A stretch of 64,000 nucleotides of DNA from Trichopria drosophilae (lineage: Eukaryota; Arthropoda; Insecta; Hymenoptera; Diapriidae): NCBI GenBank assembly GCA_030407085.1, contig CM059584.1, positions 109,367,001-109,431,000 on the forward strand. The letters run 5' to 3'. Position numbers and translations under genes: made by a program. This document shows positions 24,831 through 37,088 of this stretch, in pieces. The notes beneath the pieces are model-generated. The model was not told the DNA's origin. It searched no databases and was given only the letters and a program-made list of their open reading frames with translations. Within the stretch, counting starts at the first letter, position 1. Every line of letters starts with the position of its first letter.

Positions 24831-27800
24831 CAAATGACTGCCATTTAAACTCATGATTTTTACTATTGCTTGAGAGGTTAACCTGGATTCTGTATTTAAA
24901 TTTTGAACTTAAACGGGAAACGTTTCACTTCTAACTAAGCTTACCTAGCATCAGTAAATCGTATAAATATTTTTATTTATAATTATTAAAATGTTTAAAA
25001 AAGCCATCTACTAACGGAAAAGTAAAAATACTCTGGTGTCTTTGTTTTTTAACGTAAGTTAGTGATATTTTCTAATCGAATTTACCGATGTTCATTTGTT
25101 GTCTCTTATCGAGAATTTCTTTTATCTTTTGGTAATATTTAGATAAATTTGGAGAAGAAACTCTTAGACCAAACCTTGACTTAAAAAAAGTTGGATGAGT
25201 CTTATTCAAAATATTTTTCCATGTTAATTTTATATATTTTGAATTAATTTATTATGTTTTTATTTAGTACTAAAGAGATTTTTTGTACAGAAAAAAAATT
25301 CATCATTATTCTTAAGTCATTCTAGTATTTCATGAATATAAGAAAATATATTAGAAAACATTTTTTTAACGAAATAAGTTTGTTGAACTGAATGAATCCG
25401 TTAAAAAAAAGTTTACTTAAATGACGATAAAACAAAAATATACCACAGTCACATATGATGATATTTAATATACGAAGAGCAAAATGTTTAGGCAGAGAAG
25501 ACAAAACAGTTCAGTAAACTGTGTCGTACTAATATTTATAAAATGTCATGTAAATATTATTTTGCTCGTACTAAGCGTAGATCTGCAGATTTTTATAAAA
25601 TTCTTCCTTATGCCCCAGTCTAACACATTAATTTTCGTTATAAAAATAGTATGTTTTCAAAGTTTGTTTTTTTATGAATGTTTCAAATTTTACGCTTCAA
25701 CACGCAAAATGTTAAATGAGAATATTTTTTTACACATTTTATATTTTTATAATCATATAAATAATTTGCATACACAAAGAATAATTCTTGATCAGCAGTA
25801 TAGCAAATGTACTTTGCGACCCCATTTCAGTCTTTGCGCTATTCTCGCAGAAGCTTAAAGTACAACCTCGTGGCATTCTACCAGAATATAATCTCGAATT
25901 GGCACAGCTATCATCTGTGCCATTGAACATTACAACTACGCTTATTACCTGACATCACAATTAGGAAAGTAATCCGACAAATATTTCCAGATGTTCAGAT
26001 GTAAAGAAATTTTGCGGAGCGCTTGAGTAAACCAATTTAAGAAATCCGAAAAAAAAATTAGTTTTGAACTCTAAAAATGCCTTTTGAAAATAAACTTTAA
26101 TAGTAACATTTGTAATGTAGTAACGAAATAATATTTGTTGATGTGTTAGTTTAGTACGATTAGAATTTGATTTATTAGTGCTCGAGACTAATGAGGTTTT
26201 GAAAATAGTGACATTTTAATTAAGGCATTGAATTTTCACATAAAAGTGTAATGAAATTTAATGCAAAACGATAACTCTAAAATTCACTGTTCTAATTATA
26301 TTCTCAATATTCACACAATACTTATATATAATATATAAATACACAATAATTAGAGTAAATTTTCCAAGCAACATCAAAAACATTTGATAAATGCAATTCA
26401 TGAATTTTAAAAATAAAGTTTCTTTATAGAATTTTTAGAAACTTAGATAATTATGCCCAGTCTCACAGCAATAAAGAATATTTTTCTTTTTGTCTTTAAA
26501 AGAAAAACTGTAACATTTAACCTCGAAAGTTATTTTACATGACAAAAACTGTGTGATTACCATTAATTTAGTGATACAAAATAATCATTTTTCGAAATTA
26601 GAAGTGTTTTGATTATACATTTTGAATATCTCCATTAAGTTTTTCACGTCGTAGACCACTGTTTTTCCTTAAAACTAAGATATTCTAATCTACGTCTTAA
26701 TTATGTCTTCGCGGACGAATGAAGTTGTTAATACGCTATTACATTGCAAAATCATGTATCTTAATTCCAGATACTTGTTCTCACTGTTGAAAGGATTTTT
26801 TGCTATTTTGTCGGAAGATGTTATAAGACTTTTTAAGAAATGCAACGATTATTTGAGTGCAGTGTACTAGTAAACGTGCTACTAGGAACTTAACCTAAAA
26901 GTGCATTAAGTGTATAAAAATGGACCAGCATCTAGGTTTTAGTAATTAATTAACGTGTGACTAAGTATAATGAATATTTGAGGATAGTTATAAAAGAATT
27001 TTAAAAAAGTTTCACTCTTTTGTATTTATTAGTAGAATTTAATAAATGTTCGCGGAAAGTTTAAAAAATATAATTTTTTTATTTACTTTGTTTACATTTC
27101 TACTTATGGCTAATTTTCAAAATGATTCAGTAGTTTTTGTGTACAAGTATACTTTGCTCTCAATTATACTAGTGGAGTAAATGAATTTTTATTTTTTACA
27201 TGAAAGATAAATATATTTTCTAAAATAATGTAAATAAAAATAATATTTTTGTAAGAATTCCACATTCTTTTGATACTTATCCGACTACTTACCTAAATAC
27301 ACGAACATAAATTAGCCGTTATTGAGGAATTGACTTTCGCAAATATATGTCAATTAACTAATGAAATTCTTTTCACTTCCTCCTTTCTTTTACGAGATTA
27401 TAACTTCGATATAACTTTCCGTATGGGCGGCAAAAGCGTGTCATTCTCATAATATCCAACGAATGAAAAGAGAATCTTAAATTTGTTTACTTCCACTGAG
27501 AGGAAAAATTCTTAAAACATTCTTTCAAAATATCTGCTATGATTCTCCGTATTATACATATAATATAGTACCATAAAATCGTCCAGAGATATGTTACGTT
27601 ATTACTTTTATGTGAATGATAGTAAAAACTTAAATGATGTCAGCGTCTTTGATGTAATACCACTTGTTGGGAAAAAAAATGGTACTAACGACCGGATTTT
27701 CTGCTCCTTTGTATAATTTCAATGTCAATTTTCAGTCCAATCTAAATTCATGAAAAATTATTTTTTTAAAGACATAATTTAAATTGTATAATAGTTTTAC

Positions 27801-27986
27801 GCTAATCATATTTGAAAATTTGATTGTCAGCTTTTCAATGTAATTGTTTCACAAATAATGACAATAAAGAAAATAAGGATTCATTTTTTGAAAAAATCCT
27901 ATGATTTTTCAATATTCTTTATGTAAAATCCTACATTTTGGTATTGATAACGTAATAAATATGGTTCCATACTTTATATTTACCTT

Positions 27987-28160
27987 TCGCAGCTCACTTT
28001 TTCCCCCACCTGACGGGCTGGGGCCCTAGGAAGGGCCTGTTGTGACGTCATGAACATAACGCGAAGGAGGGGAGTGGGAGAAGCGACGCTCCCCGTTTAT
28101 TTGTAAATATAACGAGACGGGAGGGGAAGGGCACGAACCCTTACATCGGGACCGGGATAT
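27987..28160. repeat. GC-rich dispersed repeat with CRE palindrome, copy 1
   Basis: A GC-rich island in AT-rich intron that matches 41296-41472 in long blocks (ttcccccacctNacgg, aagggcctg, gtgacgtca, gaggggagtgggagaagcga, cgacgctcccc, gagacgggaggg). TGACGTCA at 28043-28050 is a perfect cAMP-response-element palindrome. The copy at 41277-41477 has recognisable CAGT/TA ends; here the outer ends are eroded. Non-coding. Confidence 0.7.
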
Positions 28161-28469
28161 CCCCTCTTACAAACCTCATAGGGAATTTAAATATGGCGTC
28201 GTAAACACTATAATATGAATATGATATCTAATATGCAGAGAAATCTTGATGTTAGAAAGTAAAGATTTATATTTACATAAATAACAAAAGAATTCTAAAA
28301 ATACACTTTGTAGGTATTGCATTTAATAAATTATTAACAATATAATTTTAAATAGTTAATTAAGAATTTCTTAATATAATATGAACTATTTATTATCTTC
28401 ATGGTTTAAAAATGCCATTGATCGTATTTAATATATATAAATTAAAGAAATTTTCGAAGAAAAAAATCT

Positions 28470-28500
28470 TCCGGGCGTCGGATTTGAACCCGAAATAATG
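28470..28500 (-). repeat. tRNA-like (SINE-type) fragment
   Basis: On the minus strand GGTTCAAATCC (28480-28490), in a cgggttcaaatccgac context, matches the T-arm/B-box consensus at 10 of 11 positions. It is followed by gcccgg and an A/T run. No full cloverleaf is visible. It is one of three such fragments in the window, all in the same orientation. Confidence 0.4.
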
Positions 28501-29222
28501 TTCTTGCGGAAGGATTAATTAAACAATGTTATGATTTTACGACAAATAAGTTTCAAAGAAATCCACACTTAGATGAAGTCAAAGAACTTATTTACACTTA
28601 TTTACAGTATTTACATGCAATATTTTTCATTTTTTAGAACTGATTTGAATAAAATACCAGCAAATTCCAAAATTCCCATATGTTGAATATTTTAAATGCT
28701 GACTAAGATTTAAATTGTTTTGGAGAGTTTGGTATTTGTGTTTAAAACATATTAAAAGTGCAAACCAGTACAAAAATTCGTTAAAATTTGTCGTTTTGCG
28801 CTGGAGAAAGATAAAAAATGATGTAGAAGATGGCTGGAAGGGTTAAACTGTCAGAAATGTCATTGGAAGATTTTTATCCAAGACCAAACTTACATGGACC
28901 ACAGATACATGGACAAACTGAGAGTTGAAAAATTTTTTTTAAGTAAATCTAGTACGATGTTTTGTCTTTGTTGATTATAAGAATTGATTGTGGATTTTCC
29001 CATGATGTTACGTAAATTAAATAAGTTAATTAAGTAGTATATTCTGGTTTGTGTAATAACGTACGATGTTGCGGATGTAACGGTTTCATGTTGGGCCCGA
29101 ACATCTTAATCTATAATCAGATCTTAATGAAATTTGTAATTAAGCGAGACATATTGTAATAAGCAACTGTTTTCGACGTGTTATTTCTAATTATCTAAAA
29201 TTGCGTCTTGTTATTTTTGCAG

Positions 29223-29828
29223 CAACTGAAAGATGAACTCGGCGAGGTGGTGTCAGAAATGGAAACGATGGAGAGCGGGGGTTTCACTGCGGACGAGTTG
29301 AAACCCTCGAATAAGGCCAAACAGACGTCAATAGGCCGGAAAAAGTTCAACATGGACCCAAAAAAGGGTATCGAGTATCTGATCGAACACAATCTTTTGG
29401 CGCCAACGTCCGAAGATGTCGCCCAATTTCTATACAAAGGCGAAGGCCTTAACAAGACTGCCATAGGCGACTATCTTGGCGAACGACATGACTTTAACGA
29501 ACGCGTCCTCAGGTCCTTCGTTGACCTTCACGACTTTACGGACCTAATTCTGGTCCAGGCACTTAGGCAGTTCTTGTGGTCATTCCGATTGCCTGGGGAG
29601 GCCCAAAAAATCGATAGGATGATGGAATGTTTCGCGCAAAGGTACTGCCAACTGAATCCCAATATCTTCACCAATACCGACACCTGTTACGTATTAAGCT
29701 TTGCAATAATCATGCTTAATACATCATTGCACAATCCGAGCGTAAAGGATAAACCTAGTGTAGACCAATTCATCACCATGAACCGAGGTATCAACAATGG
29801 CGGCGATCTTCCTCGAGAATTGCTTGTG
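29223..29828 (+). CDS. step: Cytohesin, Sec7 domain exon
   Basis: A 202-codon exon encoding essentially the whole Sec7 domain, which catalyses GDP-to-GTP exchange on Arf GTPases at the plasma membrane and endosomes. The end of the coiled coil ([14 protein letters not shown]) comes first, followed by a linker and then [13 protein letters not shown], where Sec7 begins. Motif 1 is [18 protein letters not shown] at exon residues 71-88; its Glu74 (codon 29442-29444) is the glutamic finger that displaces the Arf magnesium ion. Motif 2, [14 protein letters not shown], follows at 111-124, then [17 protein letters not shown]. All catalytic and brefeldin-insensitivity signatures of cytohesins appear intact. 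The acceptor is gttatttttgcag and the donor gtg|gtaagt. It starts and ends in phase 0, so it could be joined either to 820-893 or to 11910-12149. Its GC content is well above that of the intron. Confidence 0.96.
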
Positions 29829-30889
29829 GTAAGTCTGAAATATCTTTCATTTTAACTTGAAAGATGGGAAGCTATAAACACCCTGTTATGTTTTTATTGC
29901 CGGAGTAACAGAATTTTACTAAAACAGAAATATGAATATGAATCAGCTGGCGAAGGTGAACTTAGTTTGGTTTGTCGTCGCTAGGGGCAGACGCGACGTT
30001 AGCATCTCTACAAGAGGCGCTACTGGTTCCTGTTGTAGAAGTTAGATTTTGACTCGATCATAAAGGATTCCATAACGTATAAAGTCTTTCATATCCTAAT
30101 AGCAAGAAATTATTATGACGTTGATACGTCTGGGCCCAATGACAATATGAATAAATTATGTTGAAGTTTTCTTTCGAAATTAGTATTACTCTAACGAATG
30201 TTAAGAATAAAAGTGCTGAACAAGATATATTACTCCAAAAAATGATGTAGACATCTGAATTTAAAAAAAATTGGATACTAAAAAGTTATCCAACTTGTTT
30301 TTAAAATTGCAAAAATGTCCTCACTAGTTAATTACCCTTTTTAAATCCAGATAAGCAGGCTGGTAGACGTAAACAAGATTAAATGTTTAAAAGTTCCGAA
30401 GTAAATATTTTAAATGAAATTTATTGGTTGTTTGTCTCAGTAAATTCTTTGTCGACTTCGCTGATATTTATACCACGGTCAAATTATCTGGTAGCAGTAA
30501 TTAAATTAATCCGAAATGAAGCATATAAATGTTTAAATCGCAAGTGATCCCAGATTTCGGACGTCAAAAATATCTTAAATTAAATATTGTATCAATTTCA
30601 ATGGTTTCGCAATTTAACATTATTACAGTAAAATCGGACATTTCAGACAGTTATCGCATCAAACGTTTTTGCTCTCTGAATGCTTTTTGCCAATTTACTT
30701 TTTGCGTGATCGTGAATAAGCGTTTCGCGTGTAATAAGAAGCGTATTTAGTTGTTTAAGTTATTGCAGGAAATATCTTTAAAAAGGCTTTTAAAACCAGA
30801 GTTTAACCTTTGACAAATTTATTTGTTGTTAACTAATAATGCATTTCAACAGTTTATCAAGTTTTCTTCTTTATCGTTTTCTTTAAAAA

Positions 30890-31170
30890 GCTCATGGTTT
30901 TTGAACGTCCAGAAATTTGTTAAAGAAATATTTATTCAGGACGTCATTTTGAGGTCGTTAGAATGACGTAGGATATTTCATTTACCTTGCTTAGCTGGAA
31001 AAAAATGAATATATATTTTCTAATTTTTTGACAATTTTTTTCAAACGTGACGCCATATTGGAATTCCTTATGGCTGAAATTCAATGTTGACCTCGAAATC
31101 TTCGATGTTTTATATTTTCAAACGAAATCTAGAGTGAAATTGAAGTAAAAAATATGTCGTTTTAGGTGTT
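30890..31170. mobile_element. Right-end fragment of foldback family A
   Basis: Matches the right arm of 54729-56023: gaacgtccagaaatttNNNaaa, gaggtcNttagaatgacgta, cgccatattggaattNctNatggctgaaa, ttgacctcgNaatctt. It ends with a worn version of the terminus, ggtgttaatgagtta at about 31161. The left half is missing. Confidence 0.6.
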
Positions 31171-31738
31171 AATGAGTTACGACTGGTAAAAAATGCTTTT
31201 ACTTACTTTCCATTTCAAAAAGAGTTAATTTCAATTAAGAGAGAACTTCGTAGTATCAGATTGAGTAAATCAAATTTTATTTGTTTTTTGTCGAGATCAG
31301 AAAATCGATAACAGTACAAGATTACGTCAATTAATTCAGTGACTTTAGAAATATCACAGAAAAAAACTGTCTATATATTCTCTAAGCAATTTAAGCGTTA
31401 AGTGTCTAACGACACTCAGAAATATAAGGCAGAGTTTAAATGAGACATTCTTCAAAAATTTTCCTGTACACTAATCAGGGATTTTTCCCGAATAAATTTT
31501 ATACATATACGAAAGTTTTCCTGGAAACGAACAATTTCTTAGGAAGTACCCAAAGTTGTTTTTTGTGTTTTGAAATTCAGAATTTTGGTAGATTGAGAGC
31601 ATTTCATCGTAAAGAAATAAATAAAATGTAGCATTCAATGACAAATAAGTGATTAGTGTTGGTTATTTACTAAATAAAAATATACGAAAAAAATATGGAA
31701 ACAATAAAATTTCGGTAATTAGGTTAAGCCACTAACCT

Positions 31739-33383
31739 CCAAGATGACGTGATTTTTAGCACACTTTCAAAGCTCTCTAGTGCATCGAAAAATGAAAATA
31801 TCATAACGAAACCAACTTACTTTACTAGTTTTGGGTATGCTCTATTGATCTATGGGGTCAAAATTGCATTTGACGCAGAAAAACAATACGGCGTATTTTA
31901 TCTGAAAAATCTTTTTTCGACAATTTAAAAAAAATGGACAATGGACGGCGATCCATTCCAAACTATGGATAAACGTGGACAAATGAGTTGCAGATCAAGG
32001 GAAACATTTTTGTATGGAATTCCATTCAGTTTATCCTGTTAAAAATGGCGGAAAACTGTGAAAAAGTCTAAAAATGCGTGTTTTTCCTAAATATTTCTGA
32101 AATAAATCGTCATTAATCGAAATTTTCGTCTTAAAATGTAAAATTTTGATTTATGAAATATTCTTGTTCACTTTTTAATATATTTAACGATGTTATTAAT
32201 GGCGGATTCAATGTGGTGGCCCTGGAAATGAAAAAATAATGGAATTTTTCACATGCCTCGTCGGTAAATGTTTCGTGTGCGGGTCGAAAAACCGACAAAT
32301 CAAAAAGCCAATCCGTCAAAAAACGGATAGTGAAAAAACCGGCAATCGAAAGCCGACACATAACAATTAGGCACATCGACAAGCGGATAGTCATTTTTTT
32401 AAGTGTCGGTTTTTCGATTGTCGTTTTTTTGACTGTTGGTTTCTCGACCTGCACCCAAAGTGCTTTATTTTATTGCATTTCTTTAAGTTTAGGATTATAT
32501 GGAATCTAACTATAAGGAGGAATTTTTAAAATCCAATATGGCGGGTGAAATAGTGGAAATTGCCATATTTCCGGATAAAAAAGATTGCATCATATTCTTT
32601 GTAAAATTCCCGTGAAAAAGTGTTCTTGGTCGTTTTGTGAATGAATCCGCCATTATTAACATCGTCAAATATATTAAAAATTTACCATGAATATTTAATA
32701 ATCGGTAATTTTAACATTTAAGACAAAAATTTAGATTAATATCGATTTATTTCAGAAATATTTAAGAAAAACACGTATTTATAGAAATTGACACAGTTCC
32801 GCCATTTTTAATAGGATAAACTGAAATGGAGCGGAATAAAAAAAACACTTTAAACTTCAACTTATTTGTCCATGTTTGTCCCTAGTTTGGAATGGATCGC
32901 CGTCCATTATCCGTTTGTAAAAAATTGTCGATAACAAAAATTTTCCTATTCTTCGGTACCTTTTTAGAGAAAATCCGCCATATTGTTTTTCTGCGGCAAG
33001 GAATCGCAATGTTGACCACATAAATCTATAGAGCGTATCCAAAGTTATTAAAGTAAGTTGGTTTCGTTATACACAGAGATGAAGAAAGTAGTTAATGGAA
33101 TCATTTTATAATAGTAAAACGCTTTAAAACAAAAAGTAGTTAAATGAACTATTTCCCGGTACTTAGATCATTCGTACATAACCTCAAATAACAACTATAA
33201 GCTTTTACGTTGTTAATTATGATATAAATAAAAATAACGCACGTTACGTTTACGCCCATTAAAATCAATTCTACCATTTCTTCATAGTCCCATTAACCCT
33301 TTTTTCTCTTTGTGTGATATTTTCATTTTTCGATTTGCTAGAGAGCTTTAAAAATGAGTAAAATCTCGTCATCTCGTCGATAT
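31739..33383. mobile_element. Large foldback element, right arm interrupted by an insertion
   Basis: The left arm, from gatgacgtgatttttagc (31743), is mirrored in the right arm, which ends gtaaaatctcgtcatctcgt (about 33380). Internal landmarks pair across the turn: ggacggcgatccattccaaa with ttggaatggatcgccgtcca, atggcggaaaactgtg with its inverse near 32790, and ttattaatggcggattca with tgaatccgccattattaa. AAAATGGCGG lies at 32042-32051 and, inverted, at 32799-32808. The spacer holds a small hairpin (32277-32455) made of cgaaaaaccgac-type words. The right arm is split at 33070/33316. Confidence 0.75.
33071..33315. mobile_element. Small element nested in the foldback's right arm
   Basis: The left arm of the host foldback reads continuously through the point where the right arm is broken, so about 245 bp can be defined as inserted. 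Its ends are ACACAGAG... and ...CTCTTTGTGT, inverted and imperfect. The sub-terminal words gaagaaagtagttaatgg and ccattaaccc echo each other as well. No target duplication is evident at the empty site inferred from the left arm. Non-coding. Confidence 0.55.
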
Positions 33384-33766
33384 AAGTTTGACACATACCT
33401 TTAATCAATCGTCCAAACAGTTTGTATTTGTTGTTCAATATTTAGAGCCTTAAAGATATATAATTTGCAAAACTACAAGTTTGAACTGTAACCAGAATAG
33501 AAATAATTATTTGGACTAGAGTAAAACACTGTTCATTGTTCGTTTTTTGTGCAACACTTGACAAAATTTAAATTTCATACATGCCATCCGATAGACAAAA
33601 ACACTAAAAAATAAACATTATGACTAGTTCAAACGTTCCTTCAAGCAATAATACACAAAAATAGAAACACATTTTTAAATAGAAAGACTAACTAGATCCA
33701 CCTTATCGCCTCGATGCGGCTAAACAAATTATACTATATATATATATATATATATATAATGTAATT

Positions 33767-33821
33767 ATCTTGATAATGAAGTTATTATTTGTACAATAAA
33801 TAATAACTTCATTATCAAGAT
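33767..33821. repeat. Perfect 24-bp-arm hairpin
   Basis: The 24 bases atcttgataatgaagttatt+attt are followed by a 7-base loop (gtacaat) and their exact reverse complement. It lies directly after a (TA)n tract. No mismatch in the arms suggests a recent origin or ongoing conversion. It may be part of a small palindromic repeat rather than a gene. Confidence 0.7.
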
Positions 33822-33873
33822 TATGAACTTTCATTCGGTCGACTAAGAAAAATAATTTTATATACATATAATG

Positions 33874-34061
33874 TAATTATGCCAGTGTATCGGTCTTTTT
33901 TTTTTGAAAAAATAAAAAAAAAACTTTTCTTGAAAAAGTGTATTTATTTACTCTTCCTGAGGAAGGCCCATAAGAGGCCGAAACATAGTAAATAAATACA
34001 TTTTTTTCAAGAAAAGTATTTTTTTATTTTATTTGTTCAAAAAGACACACCGACATAATTA
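33874..34061. mobile_element. Long hairpin element with hammerhead-like core
   Basis: Near-mirror arms run from taattatgccagtgtatcgg (33874) to gacacaccgacataatta (34061), with the paired block cttttcttgaaaaa...tgtatttatttact facing its complement. The apex, 33957-33984, reads CTGAGGA, a GGCC/GGCC stem with a 7-base loop, then GAAAC. That order fits the conserved boxes of a hammerhead ribozyme (CUGANGA, stem II, GAAA). A cleavage strand is not evident. Non-coding. Confidence 0.55.
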
Positions 34062-34487
34062 AATTATATATTTTAATATACGGTCGAAGAAACCACACAT
34101 CATATAAATTACATAATATTTATAGATGATGAGAAGATAATAAATTAAGTCCCCTGATCTTTCCTTCATTTAAAATATTTAGCAATTTGTGACAATTGCA
34201 AATAAGGTAAGTCGTATCAACGTCTGTGACCTCCTTTCGGAAGTAGAAAATAATAATAAGTAATCGTTATTAATAAAATAAAAAAGGATATTGAAAATAT
34301 CTGTGTTCCAGTTTTCTAATAAATTTGACGTTATCTTAGCCCACTTTTCACACAAAGTTTATTCACACGAAAATGATACCAATCGTTTCACGAATTTAGT
34401 CAGTATTGGTAATTTTATGAAATATTTCAATGCTAATGAACCACTATCTATTAAATTAAGTTAACAATCAGTTTTCCATTCTTTTAG

Positions 34488-34599
34488 AGTTTATATGAAA
34501 GCATAAAAACTGAGCCATTCAAAATACCTGAGGATGATGGTAATGACCTCATGCATACGTTTTTCAATCCGGATAAAGAAGGCTGGCTCTGGAAGCAAG
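34488..34599 (+). CDS. step: Cytohesin, Sec7-PH linker and PH start exon
   Basis: Encodes [17 protein letters not shown] followed by [20 protein letters not shown] and the first base of a split glycine codon. The Sec7-PH linker and the start of the pleckstrin-homology domain (strand 1, EGWLWKQ) are standard for cytohesins. In known structures this linker helps autoinhibit the Sec7 domain until Arf6-GTP or Arl4 and phosphoinositides bind the PH domain. Borders are cttttag before 34488 and caag|gtaagt after 34599. Entry is phase 0 and exit phase 1. The lysine of WLWKQ belongs to the phosphoinositide-binding loop between strands 1 and 2, which continues in the next exon. Confidence 0.95.
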
Positions 34600-36789
34600 G
34601 TAAGTTTTATCACTGTTTACTTGTATTCTGCTTATTCTTTCATGCAATATAGAGATAAGTATTCATGCTTTTTAAGCACTCATTTACATAGCAAAGCATT
34701 TTAAAAAACTGTATTTTTTGTACGAACAAACGGAAATAAAATCACATTTGTAGCATTTTTAAAAAACGTTTTTTTCAATAATAAGTTATTGATGAATTTT
34801 CGGTGTTGATTTGAAAATCTTTCAGAAAGAAATACTTAAAATACAACAAATATTAATGAAGATAAATAGTCTTGTATACTTTGTTATTATAACGCAAGAG
34901 TTTTTTTTAATTTGAGTAAAATTTTTTGAGTTTTTATATATTTTTAGGAAATTATTTAGTTAAGTATTTTTGGCTAATTATAACAATTTTTCGCACATAA
35001 GTAAATAGTAGATTGTGACTTTCCGTACTTAAAATGATCGAGTTGCATATAAAATTGTGTATAAAGACTGAACGATAAAGTTATGAAGTTCATTAATTAT
35101 GTCAAAAAAATCTCTTTATCGGCACTCTTTGCAATGATATTCTGTGTTTCAGTACGAAGAATTTTACTTGCAATGCCAACACTAATTAATGACTATTTTC
35201 CCAATAAACTTATTATCTTTTTTCTAACTAAGTAAGGGACAATAACCCGTTTTTTGCGAGAAGTTTAAATTCGATTAATTAAAAAATTATTTAATCTACT
35301 TAACTTTTTTACTTACAAAAAAGATGTGCATGCATGTTATTGGCGGTGGTGTGGTTTTCGCACAAATTATGCGCATGATGTTTGCGTGCTTCAAAGTGGT
35401 CCAAGCAGCTGGCACAATTTCGACTCAAAATGAAGATTTTTAGTCAAAAACTTTACACACTGCACAAGTTTGTTGCTTATTTCAATAAATGTATAATATA
35501 CAACTGAAAAGACAAAAATTCCAACTGCTTTTTGTCTAAATACAATTATTTTATTTCAGCAATTGTTTTTTAAAGATCGTGTCAGGTGATATTTTAGATG
35601 TACTAATTAAATAAAATGTTTCTACTATAACCTAATTTTGTTTTTAAATGAACAAAACTGATATTATCCTAATAGGATTTTATTCTTTGTATAATGAGGA
35701 AGTCATCCGCATATAGCTCGTTGAGTCATTTTTCTAATCTCACGACGGAAAATTGATAAGTAACGTTTCGCTCCAACTAAAATCCTGTGTACGTAATGCA
35801 GTACCAAAACGGAAATACCAATGATTAAATCGCATTATAATTTCTCAGTTTATAACTAACTATTGTTAGAAAGCTACTGAATGCTGTTAGACGTTACGAA
35901 AAATCTGTTATTTTTATAGCGTTCAGATGCTCAGTTTATTTAAGGAAACGATAGCAAGATTTATTTTAAAAATGGGTCAGTTTTTCAAACTGGATAACTT
36001 GTTTTCATTTCGAAGCATAAAAACTATTCCAGTGTATATTTTAAACATTGACAGGCGGGGATTTTAATTCCAAACACTGAACAGGTCTGGTTACCAGGCG
36101 ATAGTGTTAATTATTGAAGCATTAGGATTATTTAACAGGCAATTGTGGGCGACGTGTAGTGTATAATCTTGTACTAGATGTTGCGATTAAGTAACACGTA
36201 ATATTGTATCTAAAAAGAGTGTCAGTAGACCACTGTTGTTACTAATTACCGAATTACAATTATTAGTAGGTGTTTTATAAGTAATACAGTTGAGTATTCA
36301 AACTTTTTGTATTTTTTGATAAAATACATAAATTACTAAAAATTAATGAAGGTTTACTACTTTAACGTTGTTCTTCTCTTTTATTTAGTAATATTGTATT
36401 ACTAATCCAATAATTAATCCCTGCTTAGAATTTTAATATTACATTTTTCAAATAACGTAGTATATGATTTTCTGTATTATAGGAAATGTATACAAAATTG
36501 TTATTTATAAACACGCTAATAATCATTTTTTATAATAAATGTAATACTGACAGAAATAAACAACAAAACGTGTAAAAAGATCTCTGTAGATTTTCCTGTC
36601 GATGATTACGATGACAGAGAAGCCAAGAAAATTTCAGATTTATAGTTTTTAATTTATATTTTATATGATATATGTATAAGTACTTCAATACGAATGAATG
36701 GACCAATGAAAAACATAAAAAGTAAAAAAGGTACGCTAAATTCTTGAATAATGAATTTTATTGAAATCCAAAACATTTCATACTTTCCT

Positions 36790-36985
36790 GCGCCTTATGG
36801 AATCAGCCATTTTGAATTTTTGAAAATCAGAGGTGAAATTCGTAATTAACAACCAACAAAACATCCCTATTGTCTAATTTTGTAGCACTTCAATAATTTT
36901 TTGAAATTTTATCGGCCACATTGGATCCGCCATTTTCAATTTTTAATTCTGAGGTCAAATTCGTACTCAGCGACTACAATATCTC
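36790..36985. repeat. Direct duplication of an ATGGCGG-type motif block
   Basis: Two diverged copies about 130 bp apart share the order cagccattttgaatttt / ccgccattttcaattttt, then gaggtNaaattcgta and cagcgac-type sequence. CCGCCATTTT occurs at 36927-36936. Probably a fragment of a foldback arm. Confidence 0.45.
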
Positions 36986-37088
36986 CCGAGTGCTTAGTTT
37001 CATTTGTGAAAAAAAACTGATAAAACTAAAACTTACATTTTTACCCGTTTCAATGTCAAAATAAACCAAAAACCATCTTCCGAACTGT

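Larger units (their letters stand above)
12150..29222 (+). other. Cytohesin long intron, distal part
   Basis: The intron continues to a clear acceptor (ttatttttgcag) at 29222. Recognised contents are foldbacks (14150-14850, 24624-24830), a CMC-like element (18756-19674), ATGGCGG-bearing fragments (13880-13965, 19715-19775), two tRNA-like fragments (24440-24495, 28470-28500) and a GC-rich repeat (27987-28160). There is a T run at 12473-12491, a G run near 16917-16930 and an imperfect 20-bp-scale tandem at 17440-17510. The stretches 12500-13870, 14900-18700, 19800-24400, 24850-27950 and 28520-29200 show nothing else I can name. Confidence 0.6.
29829..34487 (+). other. Cytohesin intron (4.7 kb)
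   Basis: Flanked by gtaagt and cttttag. It contains a family A fragment (30890-31170), a large foldback with a nested insertion (31739-33383), a (TA)n run at about 33733-33760, a perfect hairpin (33767-33821) and a second long hairpin (33874-34061). The stretches 29829-30880 and 34070-34480 show nothing recognisable. Near 29985-30050 a locally GC-richer patch with ctaggggc and gaggcgctactgg may be another repeat remnant. Confidence 0.6.
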
